From contig OX243825.1 of NCBI GenBank assembly GCA_945859605.1, positions 32,312,992-32,376,991 on the forward strand: a DNA stretch of 64,000 nucleotides, read 5' to 3'. Source of the DNA: Lumbricus rubellus (Eukaryota > Annelida > Clitellata > Crassiclitellata > Lumbricidae). How positions within the stretch are numbered: position 1 is the first letter of the stretch; every line of letters starts with the position of its first letter. A program made the translations under genes and the position numbers. Of the stretch, positions 22,074-34,612 are shown piece after piece. The notes beneath the pieces were generated by a model that saw only the letters and a program-made list of their open reading frames with translations, did not search any database and was not told where the DNA came from.

Positions 22074-22643
22074 TAATGAAGTTACTGTAGTAGATAGAAT
22101 AAATTATGAAGCCCTATTTTGAAGTAATTTAAAATCCTAATGCAAAAAAGGGTTTTCAACAACTCAATAATCGATATTATAAGCCAGGCCACTGTGGCCA
22201 CGTCTACGGGAAGTTATCTTCTTGCTGGTTTGGAGTGTATTAACTAAGTAAAAAATATTTGCAGCATTACTCCATCTGTTCTTCTCGTGTAATTTTTTAT
22301 TAAGTACTACAGTCACAAAATCAGTATAAACATAACACGGCTATCTAGAAATCTATGATGCTGAACAATTTCACGACAATGAATTATTGCTAATGGTCAT
22401 TCCCAGTAACATAATATCACACCCATTTTATCACACTCATGTTATGAGACTATTGCCTTACTAGACGAGCAATCGAGTAATAGTCCGTTTTGTTACTGTA
22501 ACATTGTGCATTTTCCACCTACAAGCAAAAATTTTATATATTCGGAATCAGCTCTCAAAGCTGAACATGATAGGACGTGTGCACATTTCCTGAAGTGAAA
22601 AAAAATTCCCATTTTTTTCCAATTTTAAGAAATTTTCATGTCA
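22074..22643. repeat. Unit V copy
   Basis: 22,078-22,400 matches 13,340-13,700. After 22,450 no known repeat is seen up to the next element. Confidence 0.55.
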
Positions 22644-23159
22644 AATCAACCGGTTTGGGTCCGCTATTCCGAGGGTCCAGTATTCCGAGGGTCCACTATT
22701 CCGAAGGTCCACTATTCCGAAGGTCCGCTATTCCGAAGGTCCACTATTCCGAAGATTGTACTGTTACACGCCTATTATGATAAATCAGTCAGGTCTGGGT
22801 CCATTATTCCGAAGGTCCACTATTCCGAACCCTACACCTAACCCTAACTCACCGTAAACCTATAACCACCAAGGATACAGAACAAAATACAGTGGATATT
22901 CGGAATAGTGGACCCTCGGAATAGTGGGCCGTTACAGTAATCTCCGAACTTATGAAGCTTGGGGATTTTTAGTCAACGGAGTAATTTGAGAATGGGAGTG
23001 ATAATAATTATGATTGTGCTTGGGTTCCCGTCCTGATGACACCACGCGGGCTAGTAAGCTGTGGGTTAGTTACAGACGTTTGAAGTTTTTGGATTCGAGG
23101 TTGAGGAAAAGAGAATTGCAGTAGTCGTGCTTTGAGCAAGAATTATTATTCATCGATCT

Positions 23160-23880
23160 TATATTTTACAAGCTGTGCCCGGCCACGTGTTGCTGTGGCT
23201 GAAAAGACCGTTCAACCCTCCCTTTCTACCTCCCTTACCCTGCTTCCCTCACTCTCCCTCCCTCCGTCCCGTCCCCTCCGTCTCTCTCCTCCCCTCTCGT
23301 CCCTTTCTTTCGCGTCCCCTACCCTCCCCTACCACCTCCCTCTCCCCCTCCCTTCCTCCTCCCCTGCCCCTCCACCTGGACGCATTCGCGAAGGCAAGGT
23401 TGGGTGAAAATTGAAATCGAAATCGCTCGAATCGAATGCAAAATTGTGCGAAAAGATTGCGCTTTAAAAAAAGCATTTACAAAAGCGATCGTATTCGAAA
23501 TTGGTAAATTTTGAAAGGAATCGGTGAAGAACGGTGAATAACTTTCCGAGATCCTTGATTTTGTACAACCGACAGCTACATATGTATATGCGCTATAAAA
23601 AGACGTGCGGATATGCGCCATAAAAACGCGGCCGCGTTAAAATGCACGTTGTGCAAATTTGATATCGAAATTGCTCGAATCGAATGCAAAGTTGTTTTTA
23701 ATTGTCGAAAAGTTTGCGCTTTTTACAAGAAACATTTTACAAACCCGATCGTATTTGAACGGAACATCTTGGTAAAATTTTGAAAGGAATCGGTCAAAAG
23801 CTTTCCGAAATCCTTGCTTAAATACAAACTTATACATTTTTTTATATACTAGCTGAACCCGGCCACGCGTTGCTGTGGCT
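23160..23880. repeat. Partial tandem dimer of a retroposon-like unit
   Basis: AGCTG.GCCCGGCCACG.GTTGCTGTGGCTGAAAAG occurs at about 23,169 and 23,852. The segment between (CTCGAATCGAATGCAAA, GGTAAAATTTTGAAAGGAATCGG, CTTTCCGA) occurs twice (23,410-23,560 and 23,670-23,820). The CCCGGCCACGCGTTG motif resembles conserved ends of RTE- or Penelope-type retroelements; that assignment is inferred. Confidence 0.5.
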
Positions 23881-24600
23881 GAAAAGAGCGTCCAACAATC
23901 CCTTCCTATCTCCATCCCACTTCCTCCTTCCCCGCCCTATCCCGCTTATCCCCCCTCTCCTCTCCCTTCCCCTCCCCTATCCTCTTCCTTCCTCTTTCCC
24001 CCTCCCATCCCCTCCCCTTTCCCCTCCTCTTCCCCTCCCTTCCCTTCCCTTCCCAGCCATCCTCTTCCCATCTCCTCCCTCCCCCTCCCTACCCCCTCTT
24101 CCCCTTACCTCATCCCATCCTCCTCTACCTCCTCCCGTCCCTATCCCCCTCCCTTCCCCTCCACCTCCAACTCCACCCTACCCATCTCACCCTCCCAGTC
24201 CCATCTCCCTCACTCCTACCCTCCATTAATCCATCCATCCCTCCGTCCATTCCTCTGCCTCCCTGCATCCCTCCTGCATCCCTCCCTCCTCCATACCTCC
24301 CCTCCGCTCCCTCTCCTCCCTTTTCGTCCCGCTTCCTCCCCTACTTTCCTCCCTCACACCGAGGGTGAAGGAAGGAGGGAGGGAGGAGAGAAAGGGAAGG
24401 AAGGGAGGGAGAGACGGACGGACGGACGGACGGACGGACGGAGGTAGGTAGGTAGGTAGGTAGGTAGGTAGGTAGGTAGGTAGGGAGGGAGGGAGGGAGG
24501 GAGGGAGGGAGGGAGGGAGGGAGGGAGGGAGGGAGGGAGGGAGGGAGGGAGGGAGGGAGGGAGGGAGGGAGGGAGGGAGGGAGGGAGGGAGGGAGGGATT
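23881..24600. repeat. Long polypyrimidine tract followed by (GGAC)n (GGTA)n (GGGA)n
   Basis: The plus strand is C/T-rich at 23,890-24,340 (similar at 23,215-23,370) and flips to G/A-rich at 24,361-24,598 with GGAC, GGTA and GGGA arrays. Proline- or serine-rich open frames here are artefacts of the repeat. Confidence 0.9.
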
Positions 24601-24704
24601 CATAACAATCTTCGGAATAGTGGACCTTCGGAATAGTGGACCTTCGGAATAGTGGACCTTCGGAATAGTGGACCCTCGGAATAGTGGGCCGTTACCAATC
24701 AACC

Positions 24705-26683
24705 AGGGGTGCACACCACACCCTTTGGATTTTTATGAAATTTGTTATGCATAAACTACATGCTAATTAAGTAATAACAATGAACACTTTAGCAGAATAT
24801 CTCAAAATTTGACCGAGATATTAATTTTTTAAGTTAAGCAAGACACCTGATTGCGCGAATCGGCATGATCTACCAAGTTTGGACTGCTATATATTGGACA
24901 AAAAATGGGCTAGAGGTTTGAAACTTTTTGCATGCAACCAGTTTGTTGTGCTCTTTCTAAATATTCAAGAATCGAGGGTGGTGCTACCATTGGCTCATAA
25001 TATAAAACGTAGTAAATGTTGTACAGAGGTCAATTCTCACTCTGGTTTCGTACATCATTATAAACTACCAATCTTCGCCATGCAGGTAGGAAACAAACAA
25101 CTATGAAAAAAGTCCCTGGATACAGACCAAGCAAATGACGCAGTTATAAAGAAACAAGCAAGAAATAGAGAAAAGTTAAAGTCCAGTTTGATAGAGAAGC
25201 AGTAAACAGTGATGAATGAGGCATATTATGTATCAGCCAAGGGTTATAAAAGTATCAATTGGGCTAAATGGATCCCCATGGAGTTCAATGTGTTGGATGA
25301 TGACACTCCTGCTACTATATGCATTATTTCATCAATATTATGGGTCACATTATTTCAGAAATTACCTATGGACACACTTGTCTACACCACCACAATGACA
25401 CAGATATGTGCAGACCAGAAGTGATTTTACACACCAAAGCAACCTTTTTGGATCTTTCAACGCAACGCTTCTTGCAGCTACAGTGTATAAGTTTACTGTA
25501 ACTTTGTGAAACCTCTGGTAAAGTCGCACCCAGCTTTCACCTTATTACATTATATATGGAAAGTTGTGCTACATGTATTGTATAGTGATATATGAGTCAT
25601 AAACCATCCCACGTGTGAACAGCGAAAAACAGCAACTTAAACAGAACCATATTATATAGCCATAGAAGACAGTTCTGAACTGTAATATTTATAGAAATCT
25701 CAATTCACTAATCATAGCAACCAGTACAAACAAAACCGGAAAGAAACAAGAAAAAAACCCAGAATGATCTGACAAAAAGTGCAAATAACATGCGAAAACA
25801 GCACTTGGAGCATAACGGACAAACATGCATTTAATAACAGACTTGTTTTTCACTTTGAGCAGTTATACACTCAACACCAATATATATGACAGAACTTTGC
25901 AAACTCTAATAATTGCATAAATCTTTATTCACCAAGCATAGTAGCAAACACAAACAAAAAATGATTTTGATATCTAGGTAAACATTCATTATTTTGTTTT
26001 CGAGCAGTATCAAGACTTGTGCAATCCCTAGTCTCGCCATACATTATAATAAAACGATACAATACAGATATTGTGGCATCTACCAAGCAGCCACCATGCT
26101 CAGTATTAAAGTTCATTGATCATAAGCCTTGCAGTAACTGATTTTAAGCATAATCATCAAAAGCATACACTCAAAATTCCCGATATCAAGAAATTCTAAT
26201 TTTGAATTTTTCTGTCATTGCAAAGACAATCAGCAAGTAAGAGCACTTAGAGCAGCTTTGAGTTTTGACTTAGCACAGCAACAGCAGCAGGACACAGAAA
26301 AGAAGATGAGGATCAGGAGAGAGATATAAAATTATGGCAATATAGGCCTCCAGCAATAATGTAAAGCATTACAAGAAGAGAAAATCCAGGCAGTAGGGCA
26401 GAAATATAACTTTTACAAGACAGAGAGAAAGTAATATGGGAAGAAAGATGAAATTGAGAGAGCTTAAAAGATGGCAGCAGCACATGGCTAGGCAAAAAGT
26501 TTCCTGGATACAGAACAAAGTAAAACAAGGCTGCAGATGTGAAGAAACAGAGAACAGCTACAGTTCAGTTGGCACAAAGCATGGACAGATTTGGTGGTAA
26601 CGACTTAGCAGATCAAAACCCTTGCACACTAATGTAAAAATAAAAAAAATTAAACAAATGGCCACAAGTTGTAGATGAGTGAA
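24705..26683. other. No recognised gene
   Basis: AT-rich, mostly free of the foldback repeats. Short open frames at 24,879-25,106 and 25,209-25,424 (+) have no recognisable domain, and I cannot place convincing splice sites. Possibly unique intergenic or intronic DNA, or 3' sequence of the pseudogene that follows. Confidence 0.4.
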
Positions 26684-28164
26684 CTACCCAAAATTGACTC
26701 GCATACAAAAGGAGAAAAGGCCATTACCTTTCTCACACAAGCATACAAATATAGAGAAGCAGATAAAATTGTGTTGTTTTAAGCATGGATGAAGTGGATA
26801 CTGAAGAGGTTCAGGGTGGGACTTCTGCCAGAATGGAATGGAGGATCTTATTTGCTGTATTGTAGTCCTTTGGATGTCAGAAAATCGTTTGCTGATTGTG
26901 TCAATCAATTCAAGTGGAGGGATTAATTGATTATTAATTCCAGGTATGCTTGAAGACCACCTGTTGATTTGGAGGGCTTTTGTCCTCCATCCCAATCAAA
27001 TGTGGATTTGTCAATGGAAATATTGCCAAAAAAGATGCCTCTTCTTTCTTTCTTGTGAAGATTAGAGCTGATGCATTGTAAAACATCATATTTGCCATGA
27101 ATGAGATGGATGTGTATTATTTGTTGATGCCGATGGCAATGGAAATGCTGTGCAATTGATGGAAGGGTAACTTGTTGATAATATCAGGAACATGGTCTAG
27201 CTTGGCTGAACCAGGATGAACCATAATTTGCCAGTCTTGTGGTAGGTATTTCACATAAGCCAAGCGGCAGTTGAAGTCAGCTAGGAATAGATGGCCTGTA
27301 GAGGTGTGTATGTAGACTTCCCAAGAACGACCTTGCTGTTTAAGAATATGTGTCCTTGTTAAAATTTCCTTGATACCTGTGCAAATCTGAGATGGTGGAG
27401 TAAGCTACCTTGTATTGAGGAGCGGTCTGAGAGCAGGTTTTCTGGATGTTCCCTTGGTTGGTTCTTTATTAATCTGTTGTTTATATTGGCGAGATGATTC
27501 AAGTAGGATGCAAGAGGGAGGATGGAGTGTTCTTTTTCTTTCTTTCTGCCAAGGCAGGGATTTTTGTGATTTGGTGATAATGTATGTTGAGGGAGCGAAA
27601 AATTATGGATAATCCGTGGTGGAAAGTAAAGGGTCACGGAGTCGAACTCCCTCCTGGAAATTATAGGTAGGGAGTGAAGTCATTTCTGTGGTTGATCTCA
27701 TTAGTAGATTTCATTATTTGGCTGGTAATTGTAGGACAAACTTTGTCGCTTGATGAGTAGTCTCCTTTCAAAGTACTGTTGAATTCTGTTTCTTATAGCC
27801 ATTCCGGTTTGTGTCAATATCTGTAAAATGTCTTGCTTGAGAGATTCATTTGGTTCTGGGGGTGTAAAGATCCAAGTATGTCAAGGCTCTGTTGAATAGA
27901 CTGGGGAAGAGTTCTTCAATCTTCTAAATGACACCTGGTCTTCACTGCTTTATATAATCCCTTAGAAATCTGAAAGAAGTCTGGATTGGCGAATTTGGTG
28001 GGTTGATCAGGAGGTTTAGAAGACAGTGGCTTGGTTCGACGTGAAGAAACAAAACCCGGGAAAAGTAGGGGGATAATCCGGGATGACTGGGGGCTAATTT
28101 TCATGGAAGATTTCCGAATGTTGAAACGAAACGGTGGAGCGATGATCGCAATATGAGCTACCAT
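26684..28164 (-). pseudogene. Broken open frame, possibly SGNH-hydrolase-like mobile-element protein
   Basis: Read on the minus strand from 28,164, coding-like sequence continues through several frames: KISPQSSRIIPLLFPGF, then about 27,637-27,359, then about 27,410-27,117, then 26,995-26,684. The third piece reads GHLFLADFNCRLAY, then WQIMVHPGSAKLDHVPDIIN and ISIAIGINK. The spacing of LADxNCR, HPGS and an IGINN-like end resembles blocks I, II and III of SGNH hydrolases (GDS, G, GxND), as found in some retro- and DNA-element proteins. The catalytic Ser of block I appears as Phe. At least three frameshifts or stops make it a pseudogene. The comparison is from memory and weak. Confidence 0.4.
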
Positions 28165-29149
28165 CCATCTTGGAGCGGTTAGTCTATAATATCACACAAC
28201 CAAAACCATGGATACAACTCAAAAGCGGTTACGTAAATAAGTAACAAGGTCTTAATTCGTGAAGAAATTAGTCCCAGATTTAAGTGAAATTATGACATTT
28301 TGCTAATAGGCCTAGTAGTCTCACTGCAGGTTTTCAGATTGACCCTATAGAACCTTCAAGATTAACACATTGCAAAAAATATCGCTTTGTTCTGAATTAG
28401 GTACAGCTTATAAATTATAATTTTGATTGTAGCCTACTAATGCAATCGCTTTCGCATCCGTCCAATTGTAGCCTAGTCGAGTGCAGCCGTTGCCTGTAGG
28501 CTATGTGCGATGCCATCATGCCAGCATGCATTGTGTCTGCTGTATGTGTTCTCGCTATCATCGCCTTCATTCCACGAACTGACATCAATGCCGCCGGGAA
28601 ATGATCTCAGCTCCTGATAATATTATGCGAGAAAGTTCTGTAGCCTAAACCAAAATCACTTCTCGATGACAAACCTGGGCAACAACACGCATTTTCCCGT
28701 GTCACTTTCTGACAGAAAATGCAGCAGGTCCAATCCGAAGAATTACCGCTTGGCACTCCATTTATTGAATGTGCTAAGTTAGGTATAGGATGATAATGTC
28801 TTGCCAACTTACCGAAACCACCCAAATTTCCGTAAAATAATCAATTAAAAGAAATATAATTTATTTTAGCAGACCTTCAACGTCGAAAATACCGGAAATT
28901 ACCAACCAGAAGTCTCCAAAATTAGCACAAAACATTTGAACTGTCACTACGTAGCCCAGTAAATAGCCCAAATTGGCATAATAAACGTTACCAAAATATG
29001 ATCAAATTTCTTTTTTCTCGAATACATTTCAAGATGTGCACACGTTTAGTTCGCTTGGTAAAAGCATAAATAATTAATAAAAAAATATTCATGCTTGTTG
29101 GTGGTCAATGCACAATGCGGGGGGTTGATGACTTTAACAGAACGCACTA
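28165..29149. other. No recognised gene
   Basis: Single-copy-looking AT-rich DNA with scattered TAGGCCTA-type words; no exon or repeat I can support. Confidence 0.4.
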
Positions 29150-30205
29150 TAATCGCTGACTTTGTCTTCTGGTATTTGATAACACAATGCCACATCACAG
29201 GTTCCAGTTAGTAGTTAAGTTCTGACAAAAAATTGTAAAAAATCAAATATTTTTTCTCTCTAATTTTTCAGTATTTGGCCTAAATTAGACATGTCTGGCC
29301 TATTATTATCACCGCGGAAAACGTCTTAACAATGCACTCTAAACAAAATGTTAACGAGCATGACATAATAATTAGGCCTATAGCAAACAGAAAACCATAT
29401 TGAAACTGATATATTATTAAAGTAATTTGCATTTAAATTGCAGAATGCTTCACTACAAATGTATGTATGTACATGTATGTACGTAGACACTACAGTTCAA
29501 TGCGCGATTCAACGTCGTATAGACAATTATGTTGTGGAACAAAATAACAATAGGCTATATAACATAACAGTGTACCAAGTGCATAGGGTTAGAATGATAA
29601 GGATTGTTATTCGAAATAGCTAAAAATATAGTCAAGAGTGTTTTCTTGTTCTTCTTTAATGTTCTGTTTCTGATAATACCAATTTTACTCTGTACTATGC
29701 TTGGCGCTTATCCATAATCCAGTCATCTGCAACGGTTGTCACACACAACATTCTTTTCCTGAATTGATTGTGGCATTCCATAATTATGTCAGTAGTTTCC
29801 GTCAATGACGTCCTTCAAGAGTGAAAATTTACAGAAGTTCAACCACTGAAATTAGGATTGCTGGATATAATTATTATAGTTGCATACAATAGAGAACACT
29901 TTATTTGTTGTTTGTTTGTATGTGCACTTGTTGTATTCACGAGGTTCCCAACTCATGAACCGATTAGAGATGTTCCTTGTTTTCTCAAAACAACTGAATT
30001 GTGTCATACTCCTTAATTATGAACTTTCACCATTCTTTAGCCTTTTCTTTGCTATATGCTTTCTGTCCAGGAAAGTCTCGTGGTCTCCGAATGAGATTCA
30101 CGTCTGCATGCAAGTCTTCAAGTAATACATATTCCACAGTATTTCCATGCATAAAATCCATACGGTAATAAAAGTGTCAATGTTAGCATATACCATCGTC
30201 CGTGC
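29150..30205. repeat. Downstream flank of zinc-finger gene 3
   Basis: Collinear with 13,735-15,022 but lacking the 161-bp foldback element (empty site GATTCAAC at 29,506-29,513). It also has a TAGGCCTA insertion at 29,373-29,380 relative to ATTATAATAGC at about 13,953. Confidence 0.7.
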
Positions 30206-32062
30206 TTAAGACAAGTAGTCTAAAAGTTTCAATTCAAAGAAATCCTCAAAGCTGTTTCTAGGCGGATTGTCGAAATGATGATTGCAATGTTCCACAAATA
30301 TCTCTTGAATATCAAACATTTCATCACACACTCCACAACCAAAGGTTCTGGAAATGAAATATTTTACATTAGCAGCACCTATCGAATGATCAGCGTCCAT
30401 TGTATTGTCCTCTGGACTGGACTTCTTGCTCTGTTCAGAAGAAACTAATTCCTTCATGAATAATGTTTCTTCCTTGCGAAGTTTAACCTGGGTGCTTTGA
30501 CAAATACTCTCATGAAAAATCTCACGTTTTCTTGCCGATCCTCCACTGTGACTATTCATGTGCCTTCTGAGATTACCCTTTTGTGCAAATGATCTTTGAC
30601 ATAATTTGCAATTGTATGGCTTTAATCCTGTGTGTGTACTTGTGTGAATTTTCAAATTACTCTTAAGAGTAAATGTTCTGTGACATATATTACAACGGTA
30701 TGGTCTCTCTCCAGTGTGCGTTCTTCTGTGGCCATTAAGATTAGAAATTTGAGAAAATGTTTTGTCACAAATTTTGCAAATGTAGGGTTTTTCTCCTGAA
30801 TGAGTTCTCAAATGGACATTCAGACTGTGCCCGTATGAAAATCCTTTGTGACACAAGTAGCACATGTATGGCTTTTCTCCAGTGTGACTTCTTGTGTGGA
30901 TATCCAGTTTACAAGGTTGAGTGAAAGATTTCTCGCAAAAGCTGCACTTGAATGGTATATCACCACTGTGAATACGTTTATGGATTCGCAGGCTATCGCC
31001 ATCTGCAAAGGCTTTCTTGCAAGTTCTGCATTTGTAAGATTTTTCACTAGTGTGGTTTCTTCTATGGGTTTGCAGACCATTCGCTCGTGCAAATGATTTG
31101 TCACACAAATTGCATTTGTAAGGTTTGACTACAGTGTGTGTTTTTTCATGTGTTTGCAGGCCACCCTCTTTTGCAAATCCCTTGTTACATAAATTGCATT
31201 TGTACGGTTTTTCATATTGTTCTCCAGCGTGGGTCCTTTTATGATATCGCAAGCCACTTCCATGGGCATACGCTTTGTTACACATATTGCACTTGTAAGC
31301 TTTTTCTCCAGTGTGGATACTTGAGTGACTTTTTAATTGCTGCCTATCAATAAAGGCTTCGTGACATATATTGCAGGAGTATGGTTTCTCTCCAGTGTGA
31401 GTCCTTCTGTGACCAGCCAGATTAGATCCTTGAGAAAATGCTTTGCCACATATATTGCAAACGAAAGGTTTTTCTCCGGTATGAGTTCTTGTGTGGACAC
31501 GCAAAATTATTTTGCTGGCAAACGCTTTGTGACATATGTTACACATAACTGGTTTCTCTCCAGTGTGCGTTCTTTTGTGCAATTCCAGAGTGGTATTTCG
31601 TGCAAATGCTCTGTCACATATATTGCACATGTACGGTTTCTCTCCAGTATGAGTTTTTGTATGAGATCTCAGTTGACCTCTATCTGAAAAACCTTTGTGA
31701 CATAAATCACATGTGTATGGCCTTTCTCCATGCGATGTTGAGTGAGTTTTCAGTTCATGCTTATGAATAAAAGCTTTTTGACACAAATTGCAATAGTGTG
31801 GTTTCCCTCCAGTGTGAGTTTTTTTGTGGCTATACAAACCAGCACAATGTGTAAATGTTTTACTACATAATTTGCACTTGTAGCGTTTCTCTCCAGTGTG
31901 TATTCTCGTGTGTTGCCTTAGATAAGCACTGCTTGCAAAAGATTTTTCACACACATTGCACTTATGTGATTCTCTTCCAGTTTGTAATCTTCCATGAATT
32001 TTCATTGTAGACCAAAGCTTTACCACATAAAATGCACGTGTAGAATTAGGATCGTTGTCCAT
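30206..32062 (-). CDS. Polydactyl C2H2 zinc-finger protein, gene 3 (17 fingers)
   Basis: About 618 codons from ATG at 32,062, with 17 C2H2 fingers, acidic tail and the conserved C-terminal finger ([12 protein letters not shown]...[11 protein letters not shown]). All zinc ligands in the array are present. Two linkers are odd: HGER after finger 3 (one residue short) and HAGEQYEKPYK after finger 9 (three residues longer). The first unit (KIHGRLQTGRE) has Gln where the second His should be. Upstream on the same strand the sequence reads TFEGEFSKETFGDS, then an IHS.THYGQRS stretch ending at a TAA, then CILCGKAL, so the real amino terminus probably depends on splicing or has decayed. It is likely a nuclear DNA-binding protein; no effector domain is seen. 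Confidence 0.85.
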   Translation of the reverse strand: MDNDPNSTRAFYVVKLWSTMKIHGRLQTGRESHKCNVCEKSFASSAYLRQHTRIHTGEKRYKCKLCSKTFTHCAGLYSHKKTHTGGKPHYCNLCQKAFIHKHELKTHSTSHGERPYTCDLCHKGFSDRGQLRSHTKTHTGEKPYMCNICDRAFARNTTLELHKRTHTGEKPVMCNICHKAFASKIILRVHTRTHTGEKPFVCNICGKAFSQGSNLAGHRRTHTGEKPYSCNICHEAFIDRQQLKSHSSIHTGEKAYKCNMCNKAYAHGSGLRYHKRTHAGEQYEKPYKCNLCNKGFAKEGGLQTHEKTHTVVKPYKCNLCDKSFARANGLQTHRRNHTSEKSYKCRTCKKAFADGDSLRIHKRIHSGDIPFKCSFCEKSFTQPCKLDIHTRSHTGEKPYMCYLCHKGFSYGHSLNVHLRTHSGEKPYICKICDKTFSQISNLNGHRRTHTGERPYRCNICHRTFTLKSNLKIHTSTHTGLKPYNCKLCQRSFAQKGNLRRHMNSHSGGSARKREIFHESICQSTQVKLRKEETLFMKELVSSEQSKKSSPEDNTMDADHSIGAANVKYFISRTFGCGVCDEMFDIQEIFVEHCNHHFDNPPRNSFEDFFELKLLDYLS

Positions 32063-32149
32063 AATGAGTCTTTGAGTGTATTTTGAAGTTCAAACTATCT
32101 CCAAATGTTTCTTTTGAAAATTCACCTTCAAATGTTTGTCCTCCTCACG

Positions 32150-32400
32150 ATGGTGAGACTGAGTGAAGAAGCACAAGCGGAACAATGATTTACACCATGG
32201 TTTATAATACTAAGTCGTAGCAGACAGTTAGCAGGTTTTATATAAAAATTGTCACAATGGTGTTGTGCCCAACGCCTGCTAAGACCAATCGTGTTCTAGG
32301 ATGGGCAATACTCACGAAAGGCTGACTTTGTTAGGTTTAGGGGAGACCTCTAAGGACAGGATTTTTCTACATGAGGGGCTAGGCTTAGTGGTCTATGAGG
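32150..32400 (-). promoter_or_regulatory. Promoter region of zinc-finger gene 3
   Basis: The minus strand has TATATAAAACCTGCTAACTG (TATA at about 32,247-32,237), and ACTTAGTAT about 30 bp on near the likely start. The surrounding 250 bp match the gene at 58.1 kb (60,490-60,745): CCAACGNCTGCT, GATCATGTCCTAGG/CGTGTTCTAGG and GGGGAGACCTCTA. This is strong conservation for non-coding sequence here. Confidence 0.6.
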
Positions 32401-33190
32401 AAAGACTCTGATGTTGTGGATTGTTGTTGCAGTCATCTTGTCCGAGTTCTCCATTTAAGGTACTTAAGACGTTTCTGCTTCTTACAACTACGTGCAGTGT
32501 TTTACTTACGTTTACATAAGTTAGTTTCTGGTCATCAGCTTTGGGCTGTGACGCTACGTCGAGGACTAGTTTTTGGTTGCTTTCCGCCTGAGGACGAGTG
32601 AAATGTCAACCACCCTACTATACTAGACACAAGTGTTTGTTTGAGCCATTTAGAGTAGGGGACCACAACAATGTTCTCTGACAATGTTCCCTGTAGGCCA
32701 GCTTGAAGAAAATGAGATGCTTTCAAAAGTTAATAGAGTTCCTCTGTTTAGGGCCAGCTATTCTAATGGTTACTTGCCTGTTATTGGTCTTGTAGAGATG
32801 CAGGTTATAATGTGATCTGATATTGTATTGGGTAGCTGTGACCTACTTTCAGTTCACAACTTTCTGTCTTTGTCTCAACTGCTTTCCAACTCTTACTAGC
32901 GAATCACAAGTAACAGGTTAAAGTTCGCTTTTTCATCTTTTCCATTTGTCTGGGATTAGTCCGTCGCTGGTGAGGGGTCAGCATAATTGTTTACTTTAGA
33001 AGGCATGGCTCTTCCTTCTATGGCTGAAGAATGTAATGTAATTGGATTTCATTATTTTCAGAGATAAGGAGTTAACATGAAACCAATTAGTCAAATAAAG
33101 AAATAAAAAGTTCATGTGTCAGTTTCACAATGGAAGGTGATGAAGACAGTAGCATAATCTGCAAAGAGATAATTTAATGAAGTTATGTCA
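32401..33190. other. No recognised gene
   Basis: Upstream of gene 3. Short frames only; no foldback repeat until about 33,190. Confidence 0.4.
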
Positions 33191-33834
33191 ATTATAAATA
33201 TCGGTGATTGGATTGACGAAAAGAGTTCTTTCTAACTAGAAGTCGGATTGATGAAAGCAATTTCTATTGAGATAGGAGAGGAATTAATTAAAACAATCTT
33301 GTTGAAATTTAAACTGGATTGATGAACAATAATTTTAAATTAAATAAAAATCATATTTATGAAAAATATTTGCTCACGAAATAGAAGCGATATTTATCAA
33401 ACTAATGGTACCATCATTTTAATTCACTTGAATTAATTTCGGAATTATTTAAGTGACGCGCATACACGCTTTTATCAATCCGACTTCTATTTACATAAAT
33501 ATTTACATTATAGTCAAATGATTTTGTGTCAAATCGACTTGAAGACTACTGTACTCGATACGAATGTAGGACATTTACCCCCCGGACATATTCCCCCGGA
33601 CATATTCCCCCCGGACATTTACCCCCCCGGACGTTTTCCCCCCTGACCTAGGACATCCCCCCCCATCAGGGTCTCTATGTTAATGAATGATTGCACTAAC
33701 CCTATCACTAACCCTAACCGACCCTCACGATGCCTAACCTGACCCTAACCGGCCCTCACGATGCCTGACCTGATCCTAACCGACCCTCTCGATGCCTAAC
33801 CTGAACCTAACCGACCCTCACGATGCCTAACCTG

Positions 33835-34612
33835 AACCTAACCGGTGACCGGACAAAACCCCCCTGGACAAACCCCCCCCCCCGGACAGAAACTCCCCCG
33901 GACAAAAACCCCCCGGACAATTCCCCCCCTGATTTAGCCTAGGACATTAACCCCCCCGGACAATCCCCCCTTTGCTGCACAAGTGCAGGTAGACCTATAA
34001 TTTGCTTAAACTTACGCTAATTAATTATCCAGTTCCCTGTGCTGTATCACCTAATTAGTGTCATACCGGTAAACACCTGTCGCTGTCATTCAAGCGTGAA
34101 CTTATAACTTGTTAGTGTCATTCAGTCACTCCGATATGAAGATAGTACCTGTTGGTGTAATCTAGGACAGCATGAATCGTTGTCAGCAATCCAGCTTCCA
34201 ATGGGGCAAAAATTCGTTTAATCCAACTTCTATTTAAATGACAATTATTTTTGTCCATCCAGCTCCGATTTAAGAAAGAGTATTTTCATCAATCCAGCTT
34301 CTATTTAAGCAAGAACATTCTCATCAATCCAGCTTCCATTTCAGCAAGAACATTTTTATAAATCCAGCTCCCATTTAAGTAAAATTTATTTGTATCAATC
34401 CGGCTTCTATTTAGCGAGAATTCTTTTCATCAATCCAACTTGCGTACTTCAAACCACCGCTTTATAGTACGACAACTTATGCGCAATATATTCTACCAGG
34501 GGGGGTTATGTCCTACCCTGGGGGGGTTTTTGTCCGGGGGGGTTAATGTCCGGGGGGTTTTGTCCGGGGGGTTTTTGTCCAGGGGGGGTTTTGTCCTACA
34601 ACCAACCTAACC
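33835..34612. mobile_element. Nested element X, 33,844-34,603, TSD AACCTAACC
   Basis: Starts GGTGACCGGACAAAACCCCC, ends GGTTTTGTCCTACAACC. AACCTAACC is exact at 33,835-33,843 and 34,604-34,612. Core CCAGCTTC units at 34,185-34,440. The same element, reversed and carrying further insertions, is at 41,975-43,910. Confidence 0.88.

Larger units (their letters stand above)
22644..24704. mobile_element. Large foldback element 22,652-24,696 (TTCCGAAGGTCCACTA type), TSD AATCAACC
   Basis: The left end GGTTTGGGTCCGC leads into tandem 16-bp units GGTCCACTATTCCGAA. The right end is the inverse array ending GTGGGCCGTTACC. AATCAACC is exact at 22,644-22,651 and 24,697-24,704. A second pair of the same units (22,800-22,835 and 22,898-22,937) inside suggests a nested small copy. 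The body carries a partly dimeric retroposon-like block and long simple repeats. Confidence 0.85.

Noticed and set aside
23870..24714. Long proline/serine-rich open frames (both strands)
   Set aside because: They are translations of C/T and GGGA/GGTA/GGAC simple repeats.
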